Origin: Platynereis dumerilii
Lineage: Eukaryota > Annelida > Polychaeta > Phyllodocida > Nereididae
Length of the DNA stretch: 64,000 nt
NCBI GenBank assembly: GCA_026936325.1
Contig: JAPTHN010000012.1
Location: 43,472,537 to 43,536,536, forward strand
Direction of reading: 5' to 3'
Shown: positions 54,064-64,000 of the stretch, in pieces
How the letters are laid out: every line of letters starts with the position of its first letter
Numbering within the stretch: position 1 is the first letter of the stretch
Translations under genes and position numbers: made by a program
The notes under the pieces: generated by a model
What the model was told of the DNA's origin: nothing
The model's database searches: none
What the model saw: only the letters and a program-made list of their open reading frames with translations

Positions 54064-54397
54064 GCACGGGCGGACTGGCGGCATTTCGGGCCCGTGGCAA
54101 AATAATTCTATAGGCCCCCGAAGTTCTTATCATCGGCATTATTTCAAAAGAGAAAAGGAAAACACTAGAGTATAATATTGTTTGGTAAAGTGTTATTATG
54201 ATGGGGCCCATGTGAAAGGCTTCTGTCCTATTTAGATAATTTTTTTTCATCACAAAATCATAAACCTGATGGCAAAGTTTTGCTTTTCGGTTTTTTTTCT
54301 CTCGAATTTTTAATTTTTTTGACATCTTGAATGGGCCCTCCTGAGTGGATGGGCCCGTTGCAGCTGCCACTCTGCCACATAGGCCAGTCCGCCCCTG
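54064..54397. mobile_element. Small element with CGGGCGGACTGG ends
   Basis: CACGGGCGGACTGG at 54066 is answered by CCAGTCCGCCCCTG ending near 54397, with GGGCCCGTGGC and GGGCCCGTTGC phrases inside. Such ends are common in hAT-like elements, but no clean target duplication is visible. Confidence 0.5.
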
Positions 54398-54888
54398 TAT
54401 TAAATTGGAGGGAGCCAAAAGATGTGAAAGGTTATGCCTGATTCTTCCTTTCTGTTGGGATAGTCGTAGTTTATTTTGGTTGTACTGTATATGAATGTAT
54501 ATAAAGCAGTTTATCAAAAGTATATTTTGCAATCATATCAAAGATCACGCACAGGAAGTAAAGCAAATGCGGAGCTATAGAATATACTGCAAAAATACAG
54601 GTAGAATGTGGCATTGGAGTAAGCAGGTTAAGGTGAGAGAGTATAAGTGGCATAATATGAATATTTGCATAAGACTTTTGTGAGTTCTGACAATTTTGTG
54701 TTTGCTGTGAGAGGTGCATGCAATGTTGAGATCGGATTGAATGATGCACTGTAGACAGTGTACAGTGGGTTTAGGAGTGAAATGGTGAAGCAGGTGGCAG
54801 ACCAGGATAGGAAACGATGGAATTGAAGGCAAGGGCTTGAGAAGAGCTTTAAAATGCCGCAGATGCGATGAGTAGAAGTGGGTGAGCC
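54398..54888. other. Intergenic DNA left of the nested elements
   Basis: Open minus-strand frames of 90-160 codons overlap here, but they overlap in several frames, run into transposon sequence and show no domain. I do not call a gene. Confidence 0.4.
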
Positions 54889-56488
54889 CATAGGCGTACG
54901 GGACGGCTGTGATTATTTTGCCCTGAAATTTTAACATGGCGTGAATGTGACCAGGGCAGTGGATCTGCCCTGATTGGTCAGGGTTTGCACTGATATATGC
55001 CATTTGGCCTGATGCCAGGGAGGGGGGTTGCAGCCCCCCCTGGCCCCCTGCGTAATACACCTATGGGCAGTGGCGGAGCTATGGGGGGGCCCCCCAAATG
55101 GATTAGTGGCCCCCCCACTGGCCCCCCCCATTTCAGATTTGAGAAATCTGAAAAATTATTTGGGCAGAGCACGTCCGTCTTTGTGACCTGAGCCAGCGTT
55201 CACCAGAATGACAGTTGCCTTTTAAAAAGTTCTAAGGCATTTGACAATTCTGTATTTTCTTTGAAATTATCTGGCAATAGGAATACCTGCATTTGAACTT
55301 TTTAGTTTGCTTTTAGACATTTGGCCTAATTGTCAAGATCCAGATTTAATACAATTTCAAAAGAAAACTTGTGGATACAATTCATTTTTATATACGTTTA
55401 TTTAATAATCTACCTAAATTGTTTGCTTTTTGCCCAGAATTTTTGTGTTTCCCAAATTTTAACCCTCCCCCTCCCTCCAGTATGCTTACGTATTCAAATG
55501 TTGCAGTTCCATGCAAATTCAAAAAATTTGTGATTTGAGGAAATCTTTCCTTGCCATTGTTGAGCCAAAGAAATATTGCACCTTTGGAATATTTCTGAAG
55601 AGGATTGATTATCCGGAGTGATTTTTAGTACAAACTGCTAGGTTTTCATGTGTTGCATGGAATTTCCCTGTATTTTTGGAATTTGTGTCATTTCCAGTTA
55701 TCGCTATCAGCTTTTTGGCCCATTTGAGCAGATAAAAAATAATTAATTTCATGAGACCTTTCAAGTCTATGTTAAACTTGTATCATGGCAGTGATACATC
55801 ACATTATAGTATGCACCCTTGAGGTTTTTCTTCTTGATGTACAAGGATGGTCATCGATGTTGCATCATGCAATTTTCAATCACATACGGGCCTTGCTCTT
55901 TCAGAAGTAAGAGCAACCCAACCCCAATCAGCATTATGAGTCAGTAAGTGCTATTATCGCAACATACTGTCCTCTCATTCCATTGGCGTCAGTATTGGTG
56001 GGGCTGGTGGGACATTTGCAGAACCACTTTTTGGCCAAAAAGGGGGTATTGTTCGAGGAAAAAAAATTGAGCATTCCCCTGGAACCCACTTCTGTGAAGG
56101 CTTCGGCCCAATTTGCCATACGACTTTAAAATGAAACCGATGCCCCTGTCTCATTTTGTGTGCATAACAGATTGAACAGCTGAAATAAAAATTCTGCTCT
56201 TTGTCCAACTGTTTTTATGAAAGGTTATTTCTCTCTAAAAAGTAATTAAAAAAGAATATTTAGTGGTTTTTGTACCATATCTGAATTGAATAATAAATGC
56301 AGTAAGTGTGCGCAAGAAGAAAAGATCGTCAATGTTCCTTAGTCACTTGTAGAGGGCTTGTGTCACGGCATTAATTTTTGCCCTTGTATTGCCCCAAATA
56401 TGCCGCGAAAGGTGGGCCCCCCCAGCTCAGACCCTGGCCCCCCCTTGGCCCCCCCACTGCTGAATTTCTAGCTACGCCACTGCCTATG
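54889..56488. mobile_element. Outer hAT-like element, interrupted by a second one
   Basis: The left end is CATAGGCGTACGGG at 54889. The right end, ACACCTATG, is split by the inner insertion and completed at 56488. GGTGAGCC flanks it at 54881-54888 and 56489-56496, an 8-bp duplication. Without the insert the element is about 0.18 kb and non-coding. Confidence 0.75.
55068..56482. mobile_element. Inner hAT-type element, 1415 bp, 8-bp duplications
   Basis: The ends are CAGTGGCGGAGCTATGG and TAGCTACGCCACTG, flanked by CCTATGGG at 55060-55067 and 56483-56490. The CAGTGGCG end and 8-bp duplication fit the hAT superfamily. It inserted into the last bases of the outer element. No transposase frame is recognised, so it is non-autonomous. 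C-runs and G-runs lie near both ends. Confidence 0.85.
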
Positions 56489-56490
56489 GG

Positions 56491-57400
56491 TGAGCCACTG
56501 TGCACTATTGAGCTGTGGCTGGCTATGGTCTGTGTGGATGTTTTTGGCGGGAAAATGGAGCAGTGGCGCCAGTCCCTGGCGATGTCATAAGCGGAACTAC
56601 TGAGCAGATTCATGCGCCCCTGGTGGCAGAGGACAGTTGGCGTATAAAACGTAAATAAGACAGCAGTGGAACTGCTTTCTGCTGCTATCAGGATGAGAGG
56701 ATAGGATAATAAAGATAGGTGCATAGTTGAGGTGAGTGTGAGGGCTGGGAAATGCGTTTTTAGGTGTGGCAGGAGTGAGGATGTTACCCATGATTTTTTG
56801 ATCTTATACCCGCAGGGATATATTATAGTCATGTCCAATGGCTTGGTGTTTCATTCATTGACACTGGACCGCTGCAGCATGAGATGTGACATCACAATGG
56901 CGTCACCTGTTATTGATTTCATACTTCTTTGACATGAAACTACGGCCGATGTGGGCTGTTTACATATTCCTACACGAAACTGATCTTTGATTTGGAGAAA
57001 AATTAGTACAACTGAAAATCTGTCCTTGCTTGTCAGCAAAATAATCTTTGCCTTGTTGCAGAGATTTAAAAAACAATATCGATCCGCTCCCCACGTACGG
57101 CCTTATCCCCTACGATTGGCCAAAACATTGTTTTCAGATAACGGTAAAGTTTTAGCAGTGATTTCAACAAATCTGCAGTTCACATCAATTGCTTGATTGA
57201 CTGTCTGTCTGTCCTCCTAATCCATTATCAAGTTTGGAGGAAGATGTACACTTGATTTACAGATTTGACAGCTGTGAGCAAATCGCCTTGAAAATTTATC
57301 TTTTTTTTTTAAGTGAAGTCTCTGAAATGAGACTTGTTCCTGATAAATTTTTTACACAAATTGGCCTGTAATTTTCAAAACTTTCTAGTGATAATATTTC
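56491..57400. other. Intergenic DNA right of the nested elements
   Basis: No convincing gene. The stretch 56491-56760 continues the sequence that was left of the nested pair. Open frames here are short and lack domains. Confidence 0.4.
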
Positions 57401-57537
57401 TAATGGGTAAATTGTGGGAAATGAGATATGTACACCCTCTAATGCTCTAATGTCATGAGCAACTCGGCCTAGCGGCCTCGTTGTACATTGGCATTCTCGG
57501 GGTGTACATATCTTCATGTCCCACATTTACCTGTTAG
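57401..57537. mobile_element. Foldback MITE, about 137 bp
   Basis: TAATGGGTAAATTGTGGGAA, then ATGAGATATGTACACCC, are answered by GGGGTGTACATATCTTCATG and CCCACATTTACCTGTTAG. The short loop contains CGGCCTAGCGGCC, itself a small palindrome. Confidence 0.7.
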
Positions 57538-57799
57538 ACAACTGTAATTTATACCATGATCGCTGATAAATCCTTCAATATTTGCCATGGTCTATATAGT
57601 AGTTATACCATGGGTATTTGTGGTATAATATAACCCGAGGGCGTAGCCGTCAAAAGGTCCTCCTGACCGTCCTCTACAATCGTGGCCTTTTAGAAAAAAA
57701 CCTAACATTTTTGGGACACTAAGAAACTAGTAATAGAACATTGTTTAGTTAATTGTGACATGCTAATAACTTAATAATAAGCAGCAGAATGACTTTCAG

Positions 57800-60700
57800 T
57801 TAATCTTGGCAAATGGCATACGCATCATCTCGCCAAAATCCCTCGATATTTTCTCGGACAGGGCTACCAGTATAGGTTGGAACAGCACAAGTGTCAACAG
57901 GAAAAATGGCCGCACATCGCCACTTGCCATCATACGTTCTTAGTACGACCCTAGTCGCATCAGGCTTAGCGTAGATTGGATAACCTCCGCAGAACCTATC
58001 GGCAAATTCATACGATCCTTCACAGTTGCCACGGGCTGTGTCGTTTATGACAAAATGGTGGCAGAATTTCTCCTCCTGGAAAAAATGAAACATGAACGAA
58101 TGAGAAGCGTTGTATCTTTATTAAGCCTCATTCTGGAATTAGCTTTGCCATAAGATTGTCTCAGAATGAGGCCCAGTGGTTTAGATTAAGTGTGGAACTG
58201 AGAAATGCAACAAAACAAGAATATAATCATATTAATACGCTTTAAAAGAGCATCTCATTATCATTACTCAATGATAGACCTTCCAGCCATGATTTTCGAA
58301 CCAATTTAGAACTCACTGGCAGGATTAGCTGGCAGCAACTTTCAATTGAGTGAGGCACATAAGGCAGAAGGTGTCAAAAACGATAGCAAGCATTGATTTT
58401 CACACAGTTATCGAGTACTTGTTACAGCTTTGCCAAAGTGGACAGTGCCATGACAAGTTTGACAAGCATGAATAAACCCCAATGTTTCTTTCTTCCAATC
58501 ATCTCAAGTGGTTCCACATGTTACTTCATGTTATCAGAAAGCTGACACAATTAATCCGTCTTTGTCGAACAGCTTTGGCTGGAGGAGACTGATGGCTTTA
58601 AATGACCTAATTCCATGCATGATTAAATCCACTTCTCTGCTGTGTGAAATCAACCTGTGTTCTTGACATTAATATAACTGACAGCTTAAAATAAAACTAA
58701 CAAGGTTGTATAAACAGCTTTTAGTAAATCAGAGTGAATTTTTGACACTAATACTAATCCGCTAGGGCAGTTGCTTTCTCATTCCGCTGCTTGCTGCATG
58801 TGAATCTGGCACAGTAGGTCAAACAATTGGCTACCATGCATACAGAGGATGCCAGCTTACACTTACAGTACCAGGGACCACAGATATTAAAAAATTGTAT
58901 ACAGACCTGTTAATTTTGCAACTACAGAATTGTAACAATAAATTAACCAATAACTAAATTAACTCATGACAGAGATTTTTGATGCTGTATGCAGAGTCGA
59001 ACTGAGTTATGTGTGGTCATGACACCAACAACATTTCCCTGCCGTAACACTCCATATAACAGAGCTGTTCGCATTTGACATGATGCAAACTGACGGCCCA
59101 ACGGTTATTGATTTATGCTTGGAAGGGAAACACGTGTATGTCTCTACTCACTCTGGTCTCCACTACCTTTTTTTTTACTCCATACAGCATAAAAAATAAA
59201 TGCAAAATAAAAATAAACTCTTCCTCAGCAAATTTTTAACAAGGTCACAGCATTCCTTAGAGTACATAAGCCCGCTGCCATTTTCTTGTGGTTTTCTACA
59301 TTGAACTAGTGCCCGGAGCAGTCGACATAATTCACCACAGTCAGCCACAGTCAGGCCACAGTCAGCCAGAGTCAGGCTAGGTCCAGTAAAGTCAACAAGC
59401 AGCCATAAAGGTTGCCGGGCAAGTCTGTCGTCAGTACTGACTGGCTGGAGTTACAGAAGAAGAGCCAAGATTGGTTGGTTCTGCACGAAAATTCTTTTAC
59501 ATGGATCTACACCACAGTCGAATCATTTCATTATTGTGGGGACTGAAAATAAGATGAAGCATTATCTCAATCGTGCAAACAGATGTACAGACCTAAACAC
59601 AGGCATCCGTAAATGAAAACAATAAGCCTGCCAACAGTGTGCCTAAAAGTCTGGGAATAATCACGAAATAAGCCCTGCACCTCTGACGGGATTGAGTAGC
59701 AGCCACGCGCATGAATACCAATAATACCCTATAGACAATATAAGCGTATGCAATTCGAATTTTGAGATTTCAAGAGCAGAGTCATTTTGCAAATAACACA
59801 CAGATATGGTGCAAATGCAATAGTTGAACTTGTACATCTCACTTATTTTGATAATGTTCTGGCATGCAAAGTATTTTTTCTTTTATAGTATTTGCATATT
59901 TTGAAGAAATACAAAACTAGTGGAAGCCTATGTCAAAGTCACATGACAAATTCCAATTAGAATACAACCATAGCAGTGATCACAAACTGTTATACATTGT
60001 TTGTTACTATGTGTGCTTTCAGCAGTTAGACATGAGATTAAAATATAATAAGAATCTGCAACTTAAAGAACTAACAACACCCAACAATAACTGTGAATTT
60101 TGAGAAAATGTTTTTCATAGTCAACTGTCCAATTTGATAGAATCTGTGACAAATACATCAAAACACACATGTCCAGGACATTTCTTGGACTTGTCATATG
60201 CTAGTATATGGATGGATTAAATCGATCTGCAAGCCCTGATATACTATGTCTATCAATGACTGGTACTTCCGCTCGTGGTAGCAGCCTATGCTTTTCCGTG
60301 GTCTTGCTCATTCTGTTATAGGAGGGCAGGGGCTATTTCGTGATTATACCAAAATCGGCTGCATTAAAAAATATTTTTCTCATATCATTAATCTGGCTGG
60401 GTCTTAAGCTTACCATAATAAGGTGCGTTGTGTCATTATCAGAATCACATTTACTCCAATATCTATCATCCATTAAATGGCACGTTGATGATTCTCCATC
60501 TGCGACGACATCTATTGAACGACATTTTGGATTTGCAGTGCACATCAGGACACACTCTGCTACCAATGTATTACCGATCGAAAATATGCGTCCCTCATCT
60601 TCTTCGTAAGGTCTCATACCGATGCCACAGCCTATTCCATACATTTTGGAAATCATTGAATCAACTCCGGAAATTGCCAAGAGTATGCATAAAGTTGTAA

Positions 60701-62932
60701 CAGTTCGTATGGTGATGCTTCTGAGATTATTTGCACCTGAAGTTAGAAAAATATCAGTCATTAGCACCAGAAGTTAGAAAGATTTATTTCTTAGAAAGAT
60801 GTTATTCATTAGCACCTTAAGTTATTATAAGTAACATAACATTCATTAGCACCTTATTTTATATACTATATTTAAAATATGATATTATTTGTCAGCACCT
60901 TAAGTTTAAAAGAAAGTATCCATCAGCACCTTAAGAGAAATACATTATTTATAAGCACCTTGACTTAGAGAGACATTATTTATTATTTCTTTAAGTTAGA
61001 AAGATGTAATTATTAGCACCTTAAGTTAGAAAGACAACATTAATCAGCACTTGCAGCTCGAAAGCTATTTCTATTGGCACCTTACGAGGGGTTTTCCATA
61101 AGTTCTGTCCAACTAGTCATTACTTTTGCTAGATTTGATGTAGAAACATGATATTTGGGTCAGATAATACTGAAGTAATTCTGGAATAACACCCAAAATA
61201 TCAGATCATATAGATAAAAATAAATGCTTAATCTGTTGCCATGGAAACCAGAAGTCATGAAATGCGGCCCAGATTTTTTAGTGCTCACTTAAAAAGAATA
61301 GAATACCTGCTTACATAACTGTGTTTTGACTTAATGAATTAAGGTATATTCATAATTTCTTTCATGAAATACAATCAGTTATTTGTATAATCATTAATAA
61401 CAATGGAAACTGGTATTATCGTCACATCTCAGTTACTTTACTATCAACTGTGCAGTTTCTAATTGTTTTACGAGATGAGCAATTTTTTGGTTATGGATGA
61501 CACCATATATACCAGTTATATTTCTTCAATGTAATTGGATAAAAACTACCAGAGAGAGTAAGAACCTTCTATCATGCATACAAGGAAGACAGTATGAGCG
61601 ACAAAACCAAATAAAGATTGTACAACCTTTTTCTGAATGAAGAAAACACATGTTGGAAGACCTAAGAAAAGAAGACTGGACAATGCCAAAAAAGACCTCA
61701 ACATGAAGACTGAGGTATCTTATTTAGACATGGTTAGAACGTATGAGCAAAAGTATTTACAGGGTTGCAGTCATTAGTTTAGGAAGCTGTGAAATGGCTA
61801 TGTATATTTTGAATATATTCTGTTCTATATCTCTTGTAATAATTACATATTTGACAAGATATATCAAGTATGTGTCTGTTAACAAGATCTCGGTCGCATT
61901 TCATGACTTTTTGTTTCCATAGCAACAAATCAGCAATTTATTTTTACTTCTATGATCTGATTTTTTGGGGATCAATTGCAAATTACCTCAATATCAACTG
62001 ACCCTAATATCATTTTTCTGCAGATAATCCAGTGAAAGTTATGACAGGTTGGACAGAATTTATGGAAAACCCACAAAAAGTTTCAGAAACACCAACAGTG
62101 ATCTCAATATGAGGACAATGAGGCATTGACTTTTTAGGGGATATATAAAGTTATAGGAAAAGTACTGAGTGGCAAGTTTATCATTTTAAGAATTTGTGAA
62201 ATATTAGGGATTATCTTTAATACATTTCTTGTCCTGTATCCCTGGTAAAAAATCAATTTTTGACAAGATATAATGAATCTTGTGCATCTAAAAGTGCCCT
62301 GGGCCGCATTTCATGACTTTTGGTTTCCATGGTAACAAATAAACCATTTATTTTCATTTCTATGATCTGATTTTTTGGGGATCATTTGGAAATTACTTCA
62401 ACATTATTTGACCCAAATATCATGCTCCTGTATAAAATATTGCAGAAGTTATGGCAAGTTGGACAGAACTTATGGAAAACCCCTCGTATGTTTAAAAGAT
62501 ATTATTTATTAGCACCAAAAAAAGATATTATCTATTAGTACCTTTTAAAAGTGATAGAGACATTATTCATTGGCACCTTTAGTAAAAAAGATATTATCAA
62601 TTTGTTAAAATTACACACCCCACCCCTGAACATGAAAATTTGAAACACATAAATAAATTAGTACCCGTTTGGGCAAAACTTCCACCCCCTCCCTTGGACA
62701 TAAATTCTGAAGGATCCGTCATCAATTCAGAATGGTCCTTATCAAAACTCTGATCAGGATAAATTCAAACTAATATAGATCTCTCTTGCAAGTAATAACT
62801 TTTTTATATTAGTAAGAAAGGCAAAAAAAATGTTTGGTCTCCAAAGCGTCTCAACAGAAAAAAAGTTTCTATGTTTAAATCAAAAGCTGTGTACAATTTT
62901 GAAGTCAGGAAAAATGAATGCAACTTACCCAT
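57800..62932 (-). CDS. Gene G: secreted PAN-like plus six-Cys CGGYP protein, subfamily II
   Basis: Three exons on the minus strand: 62932-62929 (ATGG, donor GTAAGT), 60736-60414 (acceptor TAACTTCAG, donor GTAAGC) and 58075-57800 (acceptor TTTTTTCCAG, stop TAA). The product has 200 residues. The signal peptide begins Met-Gly-Ala-Asn-Asn-Leu-Arg-Ser-Ile. The PAN-like domain has Gly-Cys-Gly-Ile-Gly-Met, Glu-Cys-x3-Cys, Lys-Cys, Thr-Cys-His-Leu and Ser-Lys-Cys. The last domain runs Glu-Glu-Lys-Phe-Cys to Ile-Cys-Gln-Asp. It pairs with gene E by exon 3 length (276 bases), Arg-Ile-Phe-Ser-Ile-Gly and Asp-Arg-Tyr-Trp-Ser-Lys-Cys. No frame break is seen. Intron 1 contains a minisatellite split by a mariner-type element. 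Confidence 0.85.
58076..60413 (-). other. Intron 2 of gene G
   Basis: Mostly AT-rich. CCACAGTCAGCCACAGTCAG at 59335-59380 is a short tandem of about 10-12 bases with five copies. No other exon or complete element is visible. Confidence 0.5.
60755..61084. repeat. Minisatellite TTAGCACCTTAAGTTAGAAAG, left part
   Basis: Units of about 30-45 bases carry ATTAGCACCTTAAGTTAGAAAG with drift. About eight copies stand here. The array resumes at 62489-62625 beyond an inserted mariner-type element. It lies in intron 1 of gene G. Confidence 0.85.
61085..62486. mobile_element. Mariner-type element, 1402 bp, with a third terminal arm
   Basis: The ends CGAGGGGTTTTCCATAAGTT and AACTTATGGAAAACCCCTCG are flanked by TA (61083-61084 and 62487-62488). 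The inverted arms run about 200 bases (GTTTCCATGG-AACAA, CGCATTTCATGACTT). An extra copy of the right arm lies at about 61880-62085. No complete transposase frame is seen. It interrupts a minisatellite. Confidence 0.8.
62489..62625. repeat. Minisatellite TTAGCACC..., right part
   Basis: This continues the repeat at 60755-61084, with three to four units of ATATTATTTATTAGCACC-like sequence. It shows the array existed before the mariner-type insertion. Confidence 0.75.
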
Positions 62933-63184
62933 TACGTCTCCGTAGGTCCAATGACATTACATGAATAAAATCGGAGTGTTTGTACAGTAACCAGCGTTAC
63001 CTCAATTGGATACATTGTTGTAAAAACATCAAAGCGATGCCAAGGCGCCCAGACTTGACAAGAAGCTTCAATCGTGGGATCAACAAGTCCACAAAGAAAA
63101 AAACAGGCTTAAGTGATTCTTGCAAGTTTTCTTGTGTTTGTGTACACACAGCAAGTCAGCCGCAAGCGGATAACATAATATGGA

Positions 63185-63520
63185 GCAGTGGCATAGTCAA
63201 AAGGGGGCCAGGTGGGGCAGAGGCATAGCCAAAAGGGGGCCAGGTGGGGCCAGTGCATTAGCCAAAAGGGGCCAGGTTGGGCCAGTGCATTATCTGTAAG
63301 GGGGCCAGGTGGAGCCAGTGTACTGAGTGTATAGCCAAAAGGGGGCCAGGTGGGGCAATTGCATGGCCAAATGGGGGAAGTTGAGGCAAGTGTATAGCCA
63401 AAAGCGGCCAGGTGGGGCCAGTTCATAGCCAGAGGGGGGCCAGGTTGGGCCTGTGCATAGTCAAAAGGGGGCCAGATAGGGCCAGTGCATAGACATAGCT
63501 AAAAGGGGGCAGTTGGGGCA
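63185..63520. repeat. G-rich minisatellite AGCCAAAAGGGGGCCAGGTGG
   Basis: About ten drifting units of 30-40 bases carry CAAAAGGGGGCCAGGTGGGG and AGTGCATAGC. The minus-strand Pro/Trp/Leu-rich open frame is a repeat artefact. Confidence 0.85.
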
Positions 63521-63674
63521 AGTGTCACACTGCAGCCATCCTTATACTCCACCCAGATAGTTTTCTGTAATACCACTGTTGGGGATTAAGTTAGCTTGCT
63601 GTACTACTGTTTCTGCAAAACAATGCACCTAAAAATGACAACAAAGTCACAAAATTCAGTTAAAAATCTTTCGG
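63521..63674. other. Spacer between the minisatellite and the foldback element
   Basis: Nothing recognisable. Beyond 63821 to the window end is a C-run and AT-rich DNA, also without a gene. Confidence 0.4.
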
Positions 63675-63820
63675 GAGTCATATATGGAGTATAAGTTGCT
63701 TATACAACTCATTTTCGGTGTATTACTAACATTTCAGGTGTTTTTTACCACGGGCTAAAGCCCTCGGTAAATAACCACCTTAAATGTTAGTTATACACCT
63801 CAAATTCGTTGTATAACCTA
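63675..63820. mobile_element. Foldback element
   Basis: TTATACAACTCATTTTCGGTGTA and CTAACATTT-AGGTG on the left are answered by CACCT-AAATGTTAG and TATACACCTCAAATTCGTTGTATAA on the right, around a central GGGCTAAAGCCC. The two arms are about 60 bases each. Confidence 0.7.
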
Positions 63821-64000
63821 TTTCCCCCCCCCCCCGCCACCCTGTGGGATTGATAATATCATGCAATATTTAATTCATTTTCGGATGCTATATGAAAAGG
63901 CATATCCGAGGAGGCAGGGGGCAATTGAACCCCAAACATTTGAGAAACGGCCAAAATTCAGGCAGGGAGGCTAAAGATTCGGGCCAGTTAAAATACTTGA

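Noticed and set aside
54575-56838. Minus-strand frames of 90-160 codons
   Set aside because: They overlap each other in different frames, run through two mobile elements and show no domain or splice context.
60755-62625. CRISPR-like spaced repeats
   Set aside because: Units drift in length and sequence, spacers are not unique, and the context is eukaryotic. It is a minisatellite split by a transposon.
63109-63426. Minus-strand Trp/Pro-rich open frame
   Set aside because: It is a translation of the GGCCAGGTGG minisatellite.

Overview
This is eukaryotic DNA from an animal. It has short coding exons with GT/AG splice borders, long AT-rich introns, tRNA-derived SINEs, decayed LINEs, and many kinds of small DNA transposons with TA, TAA, ATAA and 8-bp target duplications. 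No bacterial operon, rRNA gene or CRISPR array is visible. The repeat mix and the secreted PAN/apple-like proteins suggest a marine invertebrate, perhaps a deuterostome, but the species cannot be fixed from sequence alone.

The host content is a cluster of at least seven related loci, called A to G here. A complete member has three exons. Exon 1 is a 5' leader plus ATGG (16 coding bases in gene E). Exon 2 encodes the rest of a signal peptide and a six-Cys PAN/apple-like domain, and ends in phase 0. Exon 3 encodes a six-Cys domain of about 91-93 residues with a CGGYP motif, a conserved Trp-x-Cys and a C-terminal Cys-x-Asp. I do not recognise this second domain. Layout: A (+, exon 3 only, 1793-2074); B (+, exon 1 at 11769, exon 2 at 12934-13241, no exon 3 found); C (-, 39187 to 27331); D (-, 44284 to 42031); E (+, 46511-49229); F (+, 50386-53180, frameshifted); G (-, 62932 to 57800). 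A, B, C, D and F form one subfamily; E and G form another. Predicted products are about 195-200 residues, secreted, with 12 cysteines.

Between A and B lies a head-to-tail array of five units of about 1.99 kb (1819-11786). Each unit runs from inside exon 3 of A through the intergenic DNA to the first exon (ATGG plus splice donor) of B. The array therefore multiplies B's start exon and presumed promoter five times. It also leaves four exon-3 copies that lack the splice acceptor.

An apparently complete PIF/Harbinger transposon (13661-19513, TAA target duplications, 13-bp terminal repeats) sits downstream of B exon 2. It carries a MADF/Myb-like gene and a convergent HARBI1-type transposase with its DDE residues present. 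Its centre holds an inverted repeat, GATA microsatellites and four near-palindromic 16-mers.

The rest is introns and intergenic DNA packed with mobile elements: foldback and TA-flanked elements, a nested pair of elements with 8-bp duplications (54889-56488), mariner-type elements (36320-38406 and 61085-62486), an 805-bp MITE family with two copies, a MITE family placed at both exon 2 and exon 3 of gene C, and LINE remnants at about 20, 24-25 and 46-48 kb. Minisatellites lie at 1-780, 60.8-62.6 kb and 63.2-63.5 kb.
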